Source: Aradus depressus (taxonomy: Eukaryota > Arthropoda > Insecta > Hemiptera > Aradidae). From it: DNA of 64,000 nt. Below, piece after piece: positions 45,228 through 56,960 of the stretch (positions are counted from its first letter, which is position 1; each line of letters opens with the position of its first letter). A model generated the notes under the pieces. The model searched no databases. It had not been told where the DNA came from and worked only from the letters and a program-made list of their open reading frames with translations. Both the position numbers and the translations under genes were made by a program. The stretch covers positions 8,030,501 to 8,094,500 of the forward strand of contig OY759227.1 of assembly GCA_963662175.1 (NCBI GenBank). The letters are read 5' to 3'.

Positions 45228-45428
45228 CAACCAGCTGTTGTTGCTATACTAGATATTCTATATGGTTAACCATTGTCAGTTGAGAAATGTATATTGAGAA
45301 GTTTGTGTTGAGAATTTGAATTATAATTACTTACACATATTAAGTGCTACGCTACACATCAAATGAAAATTATAGTATTCTCTGAATGTCAGTTGGCAAA
45401 ACATTTCTACAATCATCAGACTCTTAGG

Positions 45429-46090
45429 CTACTTGATATTTAAATCGTTCAGTTCTATTTGTTCATTTAGCATTACAATGTCGTTATTTTTGTTCAGTTC
45501 ATTTATTTCTACCGCTTCCTGTAAATTCAAAAGTGGACCTTTTTGGCAGATAAGTATTATAGTTGGTTTGTGTGTCTATGGTATGTCCTGTTTCTGTGAG
45601 ATGTTGGTGAAATGAGGAAGTGTTGGAGTTTGTATTTCTTGTGTGTTCCCTGTATCTAATCTTAAAGGATCTCCCTGTCTGTCCCGCGTATTTGGCATTA
45701 CATTCTGGGCATTCCAATTGATACACTCCACATTTATCCATTAAATCTATTTTTTCTTTTGAATTAAATAATATTCTACCAAGATTGGGGTTGGATTTGA
45801 AGGCTGGATTTAAGTTATGCTTACTTAATTTCTTTTTTATTATTTGGGATAATATACCAGTGTAAGGGATAGAGTAATAATTACATTTTTCTGTTTGTGG
45901 TTTAGGGTAGATATTATGATAAGTTATCTGTTTTAATTTACTAGATATTAGTTTGTCTATTATACTGGTATTAAAGTTATTGCCTGCTGCAATTTGCTTT
46001 AATTTGGCTATTTCTTGTTTTTTGTTTGTGTTCGTATTATTTTTAGATTAGTCTCTTTTGATGTCAGTAATATGTCCCCAATATACCTAC
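45429..46090 (-). pseudogene. Penelope-like element: linker and GIY-YIG endonuclease
   Basis: The minus-strand frame runs from about 46090, with a shift near 46050, through ISSKLKQITYHNIYPKPQ, YYSIPYTGILSQIIKKKL and NPNLGRILFNSKEKI. It then reaches GVYQLECPECNAKYAGQTGR and FKIRYREHTRN, the GIY-YIG nuclease with its conserved Arg and a CxxC typical of Penelope proteins. A shift near 45530 leads to the C-terminus GPLLNLQEAVEIN and a TAG at 45429. The nuclease would nick DNA for target-primed reverse transcription. Confidence 0.85.
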
Positions 46091-47680
46091 TGCAGATTTT
46101 GCGGCGCAGTGGTAGCCTCGCAGGGGTGCCACAAAGGGGAGCCTCACATGAGTGGCCATAAGTGGAGCCACACCTGGTGCCACATGTGGCTGGCCCAGCT
46201 TCGCCATATCTTATCTACTGATTGTGTGTGTGTAAAGTGTGTGTAAGTGTGTGTGGTGTATGATTACCCCCTCCACAGCTCTGAATCAATGTACTTCCCC
46301 AGCTCAACCTATGCAAAGACAAAGTATAGTAATATGCCACCTTCCCAAAAAATTCCTTGAGTGCGCTCAACTTGGTTTTTCGAGACGTATCCAGAGAGCC
46401 CCCACTTTCCCAAATATTTAAGTTTCCACTCTCCCAACTCAAGGTCATTCACTCCTTATGAACAGATCCTCATTTCTTCTATTTTTTCATTTCTATCTAG
46501 TCTTACAAACCACATCAATTGTATCTTTTAAACTTTTTTTCTCAAGTTGGCGTAGCCAATCGCCCCTCCCAAAACATTTCCATCTCCCAGATACGTCATC
46601 ATATTACGGCAGCCACTATGATGTGTTCTTATACTAGAGTTGTTCACTTTGAATCTCAATCAATGTACCCTCCCACCTCAACTCTTCACTCCATATACCT
46701 CCCCAGCTACACCCTGTGCATAGCCAAAGTATGGCAATGAAAAATTCGTATAACGTTAGAATCATAACGACCTTCTTAGTTGCGTCCCCTTATATAAGAC
46801 CGGAAGTAGTACATATAAAAAATTGTTGATATTGAGTCGAGTCTCTACTGAAAGATTATACAGCCCTGACCTTAATTCTGAAATTAGTTTTTCAAAATAC
46901 ACACAAAGGTTACTAACGGGTCTCTTTAACTCTCTTCTCTTTTCTATCCATGCAATTGATGTTTTCAGTGTATGGAGGTCCGCCACAGACATGTCCAACC
47001 TCTGCTGATATTATACTGACTTGGTCATGGGTCATAGGATACTGTATGTACCAGCAGGAGAGGCGTTGTGGTGACCTAGGGTGGGGGAGCTGTCCAAGGT
47101 TCGTTAGCTCTGTCCCTCCGGCTAGCCTACTGGCCTGCATTTCCGGTCACGCTTTTAGTGTATAAGGACCTAACGCCTATTATATTGATCGTAAAAATTT
47201 GCTCGCACCTGATTTAGATTAAAAATAAAATTTAAATTTAGGGATACCTCCCCTCTATCCGGACATATGAGCATGCTGTCCTTCAGAGAGAATGAATAGC
47301 TTTTAATGTGTTTTTGTACTGATAATTTGGTACCAGCGCTATCGCCCGGAGTATTGATGTTGAAACTGTACTTTAAGTTCTATGAAACTCAGTAGAAAAT
47401 GTAGATCCGAGGAGAGCTTAAACTAACTACGTCCGAGCACGCTGTCCTTCGGAGAGTAGTCTTCTGTCAGTTGTGCGGATGTGTCATCATTATCCAGTTT
47501 ATAATGTCTAATTTGTCCCATTACCTCGTTTTTTCGACAGATTTATGTAAAATACCACATTTTCTGTAATTACCCCGTTTTTGGTTCGATTTATGTGTTA
47601 TTCAGCATGTTTATATAAGTATTGAATTTTTATCTAGTTTTATAAAATTCGATAGCGTGAGCGATCGTTTGGATAGGCTA
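46091..47680. other. Non-coding region, several small repeats
   Basis: A G+C-richer stretch at 46080-46210 has repeated GTGGC elements. Degenerate direct repeats occur at 46281-46332 against about 46660-46735. (TG)n lies near 46225. The phrase CTGTCCTTC(A/G)GAGAG occurs at about 47277 and 47440. The minus-strand open stretch at 46762-46998 is unrecognised. I see no supported gene. Confidence 0.35.
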
Positions 47681-47747
47681 TCATCGGGTACGCTCGGCTA
47701 TCATTGGGTACGCTCGGCAATCATCGGGTACGCTCGGCAATCATCGG
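47681..47747 (+). repeat. 20-bp tandem repeat, 3.3 units
   Basis: TCATCGGGTACGCTCGGCAA-type units start at 47681, 47701, 47721 and 47741 (partial). They lie about 140 bp upstream of the start codon of the polymerase gene. Confidence 0.9.
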
Positions 47748-47777
47748 CTTTCTTAAAGTGTATTCAGTTCTTTGATC

Positions 47778-47888
47778 CTATATAAACAGTCTCTTTCAGC
47801 CTTCACTGGGTCTTTGAGGTGACAACATCACTGAGATCTGTAAAGGTGACCTGTTTTTCTGTTGTCTTGGGATAAATACTGATTTATC
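47778..47888 (+). promoter_or_regulatory. Putative promoter of the Polinton polymerase gene
   Basis: A TATA box (CCTATATAAACAG) lies at about 47778 and a TTTCAGCC sequence shortly after. The coding frame starts at 47889. Confidence 0.45.
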
Positions 47889-48804
47889 ATGGATAAGTGT
47901 AATTATTGTGGAGACGAAAAACTCCTAAAAATGGACTTTGACATACATATGGCTTTAAATCGTGGAGTTAAAACTAGTTTTGTTTGTAAACATTGCCATT
48001 CGAGTTTCACTAAATCTTGTAGCCTAAAACGTCATGAACTTAGTTGTGGAAAGGTATATAAGTGTAAACACTGCGGGCACGAATTTTCGAACGGATATAA
48101 CGGGCGCCGTCATGAGTCTGTATGTAAGGACGCTCCGGTTACTAAAAAAACACAAAATGAACCCCTTAAGAAGGTGTTACTAAGACTTGGACCAACTGAT
48201 GAGTCCAACTTGGCCCCATATGAAACATCTTTTGAAGGGCGTGTAAGATCGTATTTTATTCGATCAGATAAATATAGTGACTTGGGAGGGTTTTTAGAAG
48301 ATGTTCGTGACCGTTTAAAGAAAAAAATCTTGGAACAACTAGAGAGCCATTCGGCTTTAAAAGTTAATGTTTTAGTGGAATGGAATGTTTATTTGAGAAT
48401 ATATTAGGCGAGCAGTATGATAAGGCTTTTAAGACTAAAAATAAGCCCATTTTTAAGGATACCAACCTAAATGATTTTCTTTCTATCATCGCTTCCAAGC
48501 ATGAATGTATAAACGTTGAAAACGCGGACCAATATTGTTTCATGTATTCCATCTTAGCAAAATTTGTAAACAAGGATCCTCAGCGCGTTAGTAAATATAA
48601 AAATTTACAAAACCGTTATAATTTCTCAGACATTTCTTTCCGGACTCCGCTCAATGACATCAAAAAATTTGAAAAATCAAATAATATTTCCATAATTGTT
48701 TGGTTTGGACGAAAACAATAATGTGTATCCCATTAAGGTTGTTGAAACGGAAAAATCCCGGCACCATGACCTCCTTCTATTGGATAACCAAGTTCATCAG
48801 CATT

Positions 48805-49169
48805 TGCAATTGGCTTGGGTGCGGGTTCGAAGCTCCGTCTCACCTGGCAACCAAATGCTGCAAAAATTTCCCTCAATGTCACAGGGTCATGCCCGGGTGT
48901 ACAAAGAGTGGAAAGAGATATTATAATCCAAAGGGTTTTCGTGGGCCCACCAAGATTTCGTCTCATGGACAACACAATGTTTCAAACCGCTTGTGGTATT
49001 AATTTGGATGTATTCTTATAGGATGATCAGCCTGAACAATGTTTACACTTTATTAAAACTGCCCTTCCATCAACCAATTGAAGAAAAATCAAGAATGTAA
49101 ATGATAACTCACGACTTTAAATGAAATGTATATTATGAACTGAAACAAAAAAAAATATAACAAAAAAAA

Positions 49170-49207
<38 letters not shown>

Positions 49208-50657
49208 AATATATAGATTTGCGTGAGGCGCTGAACAAAAACTTTAGAATTATCAAAGTATTTTATTAAATTAAGGGTTAAATTCCCCGACTCTTACACT
49301 AGAAGAGTAATGTAAGCCTAAATTCTGTAGTGAGCGATCTCATTGAAATGGACACATACAGGTACTTTACCAAAAGAAAATGATAATATAACATAAGATA
49401 ATGACCACTTAGACAACATTAGGAATTTAACAAACAATAGAAGATATATATCTACAGGCAAATGCAAAAAAAATTGAATCACTAAGATTATGAAATAAAA
49501 ACAAATTCGACAAAACTCTCTTGGTGACTAAAAAAAGAATTGTTCAACTTCACCCAAATCCGTGGAAAAATGTCCAGTCGATTCCGCCAGAAAGATCGAG
49601 GACATTTCAGGGTTGAATGATGGCTTCAACTGCTCCTTTAGAGTTGGGATATTTACATCATGGTAGAGATGGACTGGAATTCATAAAACACAGATTCAGG
49701 AAAATGGATGTTCAAAAGATGAATTTGGTGAGATGAATATGGAAGTCTTTTACCGGAGAAATAGCTGAAGGTTCATAATGCAAATGGTGGATGATTGAAT
49801 GTCAATTAGATTAAGAATATGAACTGCATAGGTGGTCCGCAGATCCAGCTTGCGTTCATAAGAAGGGAGGACACTTGTATGGACAAAACTTTTTGAGTAA
49901 TTGTAAGTCTTGAAGAGAAGCCCACTCCAACACGCTATCTCTTCAGGACCTGACAAGCAACTGACGATCTGACCCTGTCCATCTGGAACGTTCTAGAATG
50001 TTCGAAAACAAATGAAGTTAGCGGATGATAATGGAGGTGCATTTCCGCTGCCAGTGTTGTATATTTTGAAGGAATATTCTTCTGGAGTACTGTATACGTC
50101 TCTTTTCTATTTTCAATTAATTTTGAGTGATAGAAATTCATCTCAGGTGGAATTGAGCATACAAAAATAAAAGGTAACATTCTTGAATTATATACTGGGG
50201 ACGAAATGTCTGAGAAACAAGGCAGGTTTCATCCGGGTTATCCTTGTTATTATTGTCTATTTATATTTTTCGCACAAACACTAATTCACAAGGTTCTTGA
50301 AACTGTTTTGTCACCAAGTGACACAAAATAACAATATTTACACAATATACATATTTTTCATCGTCCATTTTCTACATATATATGGCGAAATTACAATACA
50401 AACTATAAGCAGGTATGTTATAATTGAAAATTCTACTTGCATTATATGATTCACGTCTGTCTGGTTAGTACCATTTTGTGTCTTACTTTCAGTGGAAAAT
50501 TATTAGATAGTTGGTGATCTATATATATAAAGTCACGGAAGGAAGGCCCCCCATCAATTTGCTCATTCTGACAAATATAATTTGTGGCAACTCCACAAAA
50601 GAGACAGGTAAAAAAAAATAATGTGAAATGAGAATGTCAACTTTTGATATCTCTACA
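48805..50657 (-). repeat. 3' LTR of the 9.7-kb Gypsy element
   Basis: It is a direct repeat of 56961-58498, and its middle part is also found at 1783-3117. It has an (AT)n tract at about 49173-49201 and a second AT site at 50521. Confidence 0.9.
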
Positions 50658-51399
50658 TTATTCCCCCCGTTAATTTTGAGAATAAAATTAAATTGAAAAA
50701 TCCGGATGGAGTGACATAAGGAAACGAATCAGATGGGTTGAAAAACAATTGAAATTTTATTCTGTAGCAACGCCTTCCACTGATGGATCCGCAATTATAC
50801 ATTAACTCGCTTCGCCTTTGTGCAAACGGGCCACAATTAAAGACAAATTATAAATTACATAGATTAAACAAATTTTCCTTTCGGTTTCTCCCAGCGATAT
50901 CATCCTACTAAGGGTTCGTACCCTATTTCGAGCCCATTTGGTCACTCGATCAAAAAAAATATCAATACTATAAGGACCCCGATTCACGGCAGTTCACTTC
51001 CTAACTAATTATTCTTGAGGTGGCTTTCTACCTACTCTCAAATTACGTCGACAGATACACATGTATCTCTATATATAATAATTTCCCCCCATTCCCTAAT
51101 TTATATATATCTAATATATATATAATCTTCGGGAGAAAACGAAACACTTCTCACAAGATTTTACTTTTCCGGAACATGGCCGGGTTGTTGGAATGCACAA
51201 AAGAAAAACGTAAAAAACGTGAAAAACTAATTAAGTAAATTTTTTTTTTTCATAAATCTCCGGATCCATCCTCTCTTTCACAAATTACGTACGAATAGAA
51301 TATATTACTTTGCCTTTAATAGATGACTTAAACAAATCAAATCAAATATATTTTAAAAAAATATTTAAATTATAAAAAAAATTTCAATGATGTAGACAT
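50658..51399 (-). other. Non-coding 3' region of the Gypsy element
   Basis: It contains the polypurine tract next to the LTR and otherwise A+T-rich sequence. No env-like gene is visible. Confidence 0.5.
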
Positions 51400-52439
51400 T
51401 TAGGCCTTCTCTGGCAGATGGTATGGCTTCATTAGATTTGCGTGAAATTTTCCCCTTTGGATGTTTTCATCCATCGGATAAACTAATAAAAAGGTGGTAT
51501 TCCCGTAGGAGTGTACTATTTTAAAAGGTCCTTCAAATAACGGTTTAAATTTATGTGCCTGATGGGCTGCATCGTCGACTATACGAGCTGACTTGATCAA
51601 TACAAGATCTCCGATTTTAAAATTATGAAAAATTTTGCCCTCGTTAAAAAATGTTGCCCTTGTCTCCCCTGTCCTTTGGATGTTGCGTTCCACCCTATTG
51701 CGCAGCCGAAATAACTCCATGTCCTTCAAATAAGGATCTAATTGGCCTGGGTTCACCTGAACTAACTTAGAAAATATGTGTGACCATGGGGTTATATGTT
51801 TTTGCCCTGTAAGGACCTCACAAGGATAGGCCTTGATGGTACTATGGTATGTATTATTAAGGATGAATTCAATATTGGGCACGTTAGGCCACGAATTATG
51901 CCTTTCAGGAAGTAAAAGACGCATGAAATTTCCGACCTCCCTGTTCACGCATTCCGACAGGTTACTCCTGGGGTGTTGCACAGAAGCGAAGACCAACTGA
52001 ATGTCGAGTCGAGACAGACTATCCCGCCAGAGCCTGCTAGTGAATTGAGTCCCATGATCCACCAACATTCTGTCAGGTGTGCCTACCTCGCTGACAAACC
52101 GATGCAACTTCCGAACAGCGGCCTCGCAGTTGCTACCCGGGTTGCATACATTTTAACAAATTTGGAAAAATTATCTATGAAAACGAGAACATACTTGACG
52201 GATCCTTCCCCTCTGGGGAGTGGTCCAAGATAATCCACACTAACTAATTCCAGTGGTGCTGTGGTCTTAATCCATTTATATTCTGCTTGGTAGGTGCAAT
52301 TTGACACCTTATTTAGATGGCACTTATGGCACGAACGAAGGATTTTACGTATGCCCTCCATCAAGTTTGTTATGTGATAGTGTTGGTTGATAATGTTAAA
52401 AAGTTTCAGTTTACCAATGTGCAGATAGGTTTCATGCAC
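51400..52439 (-). pseudogene. pol: Gypsy integrase
   Basis: The first frame (52439-52083) has the HHCC zinc region (HETYLHIGKLKLFN, SCHKCHLNK) and the core start LVSVDYLGPLPRGEG (first Asp). A shift at about 52095 leads to the second frame (52107-51400) with RMLVDHGTQFTSRLW (second Asp) and SNLSECVNREVGNF (Glu). The C-terminal part follows (FKIGDLVLIKSARI, FEGPFKIVHSYGNTTFL). All three catalytic residues are present, so one frameshift is the main visible defect. Confidence 0.9.
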
Positions 52440-53062
52440 ATAAATATTTTGTGTAAGTGTAAGGGTACTAGAATTCTGAAGGGTTTGTTGTTTTTCTGTG
52501 TAAGGATGCTATTGTTGTGACATGTGTACTTGAGTGTTCTGTATTGCAAAAATTGCTGAGGTCCTTGCGTGAGCTGCTGGTGTATGTGTTCAGGGATGTC
52601 TTGGGTGCTGTAGTGTAGTGGAAACGTATTAATTAGTTGTTTGATTGAATTGTTGTGCGGATTGTGAAAAATGTGATTAATTTGTGCTTCGTTTTCATTG
52701 TATTTACTATTATGTGTGGTGGTTGTGGCAATTTGTCGCGATAATATGTCCGGAACTGTGTTTTCAACGCCCTTGATGTGGCTAATTTCGAAATTGTACT
52801 GCTGTAAGAATAGACTCCACCTCATTAACCTGTAGGTCGTATTCTTACAGTGTTTTATGAAAATAAGGCTTTTATGGTCGGTCATTATAAAGAACTTTCG
52901 GCCAGCCAGATAAGTGTCAAATCGTTGGATGGCCCATGTAATTGCCAACAACTCCAACTCTGTAATGGTATAACTCTTCTCGGCACTCTTCAATAATCGA
53001 CTAGCGAAGGCCACTACTCCAACAATACCTCTATCATCCTTCTGAAAAAGTTGGGCTGCCAC
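52406..53062 (-). pseudogene. pol: Gypsy RNase H
   Basis: The frame contains VVAFASRLLKSAEKSYTITE, LELLAITWAIQRFDTYLAG and IMTDHKSLIFI, then VENTVPDILSRQ. It overlaps the end of the reverse transcriptase frame at 53014-53062, where a frameshift splits RNase H from its first strand. It runs on into the spacer before integrase. Confidence 0.9.
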
Positions 53063-54678
53063 AGCATGTCCACTCGCATCCGCATGTAAAAAGAATGGTC
53101 TAATAAAGTCTGGGTGATGATAAAAGATGACGTTCTCGATAAAAGGTTCTTAATTTCACTAAAATTTTTGTCTTCCCCTTTCCCCCATTTCCAAAGGGTG
53201 TTCTTCTTTAACAAATGAGCCAACTTCGCGACAGACTGTGCGTAAAATTTTGAAAAGCGTTGATAATAATTCGTTAGGCCAAGAAATCCGCGAAGTTCAG
53301 TCTGGTTTTTCGAAGTCGGAAAATTTTGAATACTTTCTATTTTCTTAGGCTGCGGCTTGATATCATCAACAGTTAAAATGAACCCTACATACTCCACCTC
53401 TCGTCGAAAAAATAATGACTTCTTTAAATTAATAGTGATGTTGTGGTATCGCAGCATGGAAAGTAACCTAACCAATAAATCCAAATGTTCTCCCTCTGAC
53501 TGGGACCGACACAACAAATCATCAACGTACGGAGAAATTTGATTGTTAAAACCCTGAAGAACTTGTTCTAAACCCCTCCCAAGTGCGCTCAAAGATACGG
53601 ATAAGCCGAACGGGACTCTACAAAAATGATATACCTTCTCATTACGCATGAAACCCGTGTATTCTCGGCTATCAGGATGTAGATCCACCTGCCAAAAGCT
53701 CTTAGTTAGATCTATGGTACTCAACACATTTTGCTGCCCACACTGTCGCAGGATCGCATCGATGGCCTGCGACGTCTCATAGTCTGGCACGAGTCGAGCA
53801 TTCAGGTGTCTGGCATCCAGACATATCCGAATTTGGCCACTGGACTTGGTAACTATAACAATAGGATTAATATAAGAACTACGGCTACGTTCAATAATTC
53901 CAGCTCCCAACATGCGATCTATCTCCAACTGAACTGCCTCCCGTTGAAATTCGCGAATTTTATATGGTTTAATTTTATAAGGTTCCAAATTGTTCACCCT
54001 AAGCTTATACTGGAAATCCCGAATAACTCCTGGGTTTTCTGAAAAGATGTCCCGGAAATTTATTAAAATATGGTGAAATTCCTCTAAACTCTTTGGCTCT
54101 AGAGTGCCATTCATTGCTCGAATATCCTCGATTTTCTCAACAATCATCTTCTCCACATCTGCGGAAACTGATTCTTCCAATATTCTACATGACAGGTTCT
54201 GGGTGTGATGTTTTTCGAGGCCTTCATCCTCTAAGAAAGGGATCTCAACAACTTTGTTTGATTCTACCGTTAATTGTACACTTCCTTTTTCAAAATTCAT
54301 AATGGCTTGTTGGGCTCTAAAAAATTCGTTTCCTAATATTAAGGGATATGAAAGATCGGGTACTACTAAAAATCTAATATCAATGGGAATGTTTTGGAAG
54401 TGCACAGTAAATATTGATTGGTATCGAACCGGCTTCGATTTCTTATTTGTGGCCGTTATAATGGTACAATGGACTACGGGAAGGGTCTCTACTTGAAATT
54501 GTTCCTTAATCTCGAAATGGAACTTTTCACTAATTGCGTTTATGGTGCTACCAGAATCAAGGAGAGCATTGGTTGACAGATTTGAAATTTGGACTACGAT
54601 TTCTGGACAATAAAATTTTGTTTGATCCTGGTCCATGGGGTTTTCATATAACAAAAGATCATTAAATTCCTTTCTCAA
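53014..54678 (-). pseudogene. pol: Gypsy protease and reverse transcriptase
   Basis: The 554-residue frame has the protease motif ALLDSGSTINAI (about residues 38-49) and PLILGNEFF. Reverse transcriptase follows, with SSYINPIVIVTKSSGQIRI, CLDARHLNARL, STIDLTKSFWQVDL (motif A) and SPYVDDLLCRSQ (catalytic YVDD), then LRGFLGLTNYYQRF. It would cleave the polyprotein and copy the element RNA. The frame is open throughout and is lost only at the RNase H boundary. Confidence 0.9.
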
Positions 54679-54732
54679 ATATTGAATTCTGTCATCAGAC
54701 TGTGGTGGTGAATGGCGCTCCTTGCCATCATC

Positions 54733-56847
54733 CTATTCGACTTTTGGGTCGGTGAATTTACTATTTGGTTTCTGTTCGGGTGGTTCGTTATTTGGTCTTT
54801 CCTTAAATTTTGAATTTTGAAAAGTTTTAAAAGGTCCCTGGTTAAAATAATGTTGATTATAATTTTGTCTTCCCCTCTCTGTCCAAGGTGGATGCCGTTC
54901 TTGATTATAGTTATTCCCTTGAAAATTTTGCTCCCGATTTGAAGCAGCCCGTGGTGGCTGCCTCGAATATGGCGAATACTTCACCTCTTGCCCTAATGGA
55001 TATGAATTTAAATTTTGTCGGTTGTCCCAGTTGGATTTCCCTGGCACATATACGTTTCCCCGTTCAAATTGGTCCCTACTAGCTCTTTCATCCGCTAACT
55101 GATTTCCCCCTCTTGAAATTTCCCCTGACTGATTTTCTCCCCCAAATATTCCCTATTTCGATTGTCCCTAAACTTCCGCGGTCCCCTAATTTTGGCTGCC
55201 CCAACCCGGTCTAAAACATCAATAACATTCGAAAGTGTTTTTACCCCTTGATAGATAATAATATTTTCAACCTCCTCACCAAAATGGTTCGCAACAGTTT
55301 TGTATATGAATTGGATTTTGGCATTCTCTCGCCCTTATAACGAGATTCGTAAAATATTCTTGGGGTGACAAATTCCCAGACGTCTGGAAATATGACCCTT
55401 GTACTAATTCTCCCAATACCACGGCGTCATATGATGGTCCACAGAAACGTTCCCTAAAACTATCCTGATATTCCCCAAAAGTTCTTATTTTATGGCTATG
55501 AATTTTCCAATGGATCAGAGCATCCCCTAGTAAGTGACTATTTAAAAATTCATTTAACCCCATAGACCCCCCACAAAGACGGTATTGCGTAGTTAGTGAT
55601 TCTAAGAAAGACACTGGGTTGTCTAAACGGTGGTTACGGAATCTAACCATTTTGCCTTGATTGAGATTTTGACGGAGCAATGTGTGGTTTAATAGTGCTA
55701 GTGAATGCGAGAGTGATCTATCTGTTGGTGTTATATCTAGGTTTGGTGTTTGTGAAAAGTTCCCCCCTTGAAATTTCGATTCCTCCTGGTCACTATGGTC
55801 ATCTAAAATTTGAAAAGGTTGTGTTCGAAATTCTGCCCTATCTAAATTCTGCTGTACAATCTTTTCAAAATGTCTTTGTACCTTCTCATCCCTTTCTTCT
55901 GCCTATTTACGAAATTCTTCCCGGGCCTTCTCAATTTGTCCATCTACTTTCTCACTAATTCCCCCCAATTTACTCCCCTGTAAACTAATCTCTTGCAATA
56001 ACTTTGTCTCCGTTTCAACCAGGTTGTCCAATACTTTCTGCTCAGTATTTGAAAATTTTACGGTCAGTTCCTCCTCTAACTTTAATTGCCGACCTTCTAA
56101 CACTTGCATTCTTTCCTCGACTTTTACCTTCTCCTCCCCTAGCTGATATTGTACTTTCTCAATGGCTAGATGGGTTGCCCCCGTCAGCTGATTTAAATTT
56201 TCAACCTCGGACTTTATAGACCCGATCTCCATCTTTACTGTATTCTCTAATGCTTGCTGACCTTGGGAGAGCCTACTATCCATACAACCTAACTCCTCTT
56301 GAAACTTCATAAACTTCACATGCACACTATTTTCCAAAACTTCAATTTGGTTCCCTAACTCTGATTTTAATTTATTATTATCTTCTCGTAAATATTGAAC
56401 CTCCTTATTTAAATCAAAAATTTTGTTATTGAGAGATTGGTCTAAATTATTTATTTTATTTCCTAAATCTGTTCTCAAATTTAAATTGTCTTCTTTCAGA
56501 CTCTCAGTATTGTTCTTTAACTCGGTTTTTAAATCTAAATTATCTTCTTTTAAACTTTCAATCTTATTCTTTAACTCGGTTTTTAAATCTAAATTTAACT
56601 TCATCATAAAATCCATAAGGGATTTTACGTCCAATGGAGATACTACCTCGGCCTCTCTGGCCCTTTTCTTAGATCTGGTTGCCATTGCTACTGGTCTATT
56701 CTCAAACTCAACCTCCGTACTTTCCATCTGTTCGTCAATCTCTACAGTCTTTTTTGTTTCGTCCAGTCTGGTAATTTTGTCACTAATTATTTCGTCTTCA
56801 CCGACTACCTGCTCCATAGTTTGACCTAACTCACTTTTGTCTGACAT
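54733..56847 (-). pseudogene. gag: Gypsy gag with N-terminal coiled coil
   Basis: The frame starts at 56847 (MSDKSELGQTMEQVVGEDE), has a basic patch (TRSKKRAREAE) and then a long coiled coil in which LDLKTELKNKIESLKEDN is repeated about three times. An in-frame TAG near 55905 is followed by the same frame to 55276, which holds the Ty3/Gypsy capsid domain (NPVSFLESLTTQYRLCGG, LLGDALIHWKIHSH, FRERFCGPSYDAVVLGEL). A frameshift near 55330 leads to an aromatic, asparagine-rich, basic region (55047-54733) with repeated NYNQ and FQ motifs. This probably takes the place of a zinc-knuckle nucleocapsid, since none is visible. Confidence 0.85.
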
Positions 56848-56960
56848 CGCTCACTCAAAAGCCCCTGATTTTTCTTCCAAGCGATTCGCAACCTGCGCCG
56901 TCCTCCGAAAACCTTGGATTTATCAACCTAAGTCTGATCTCCACAAGGGCCTGCCAAAAA

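Larger units (their letters stand above)
41137..45356 (+). mobile_element. Small Gypsy retrotransposon with 134-bp LTRs
   Basis: LTRs at 41137-41270 and 45223-45356 start TGTAGCAACC and end GCTACGCTACA. CATC flanks the element on both sides (41133-41136 and 45357-45360). A purine tract GGGAGGGAGAAAG precedes the 3' LTR, and TTTGGTGGTAGCGGTGAG follows the 5' LTR as candidate primer-binding site. The internal region codes for gag, reverse transcriptase, RNase H and integrase in Gypsy order, with several frameshifts. GC content is much higher than in the surrounding DNA. Confidence 0.9.
40750..46090 (-). mobile_element. Penelope-like retroelement fragment, split by a Gypsy element
   Basis: The coding remnant at 45429-46090 has the GIY-YIG endonuclease and linker of Penelope-like elements. 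The 3' side continues on the far side of the Gypsy element (41137-45356, CATC duplication) to about 40750, where a hammerhead-like motif lies. The reverse transcriptase itself is missing, so the element is 5'-truncated at about 46090. Confidence 0.7.

Noticed and set aside
46080..46210. A GGCGCAGTGGTAGCC sequence resembling a tRNA A-box.
   Set aside because: No matching B-box, acceptor stem or tail follows. The rest is GTGGC-rich repeat.
46762..46998. A 78-codon minus-strand ORF.
   Set aside because: No recognisable motif, an overlapping plus-strand ORF of similar length, and no sign of a promoter.
48805..49000. A B-box-like GGGTTCGAAGCTCC near 48820 and 56976 suggested a tRNA-derived SINE.
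   Set aside because: Both copies are the outermost part of the LTRs of the Gypsy element, with TG...CA ends, and no A-box or poly-A-like tail is present.
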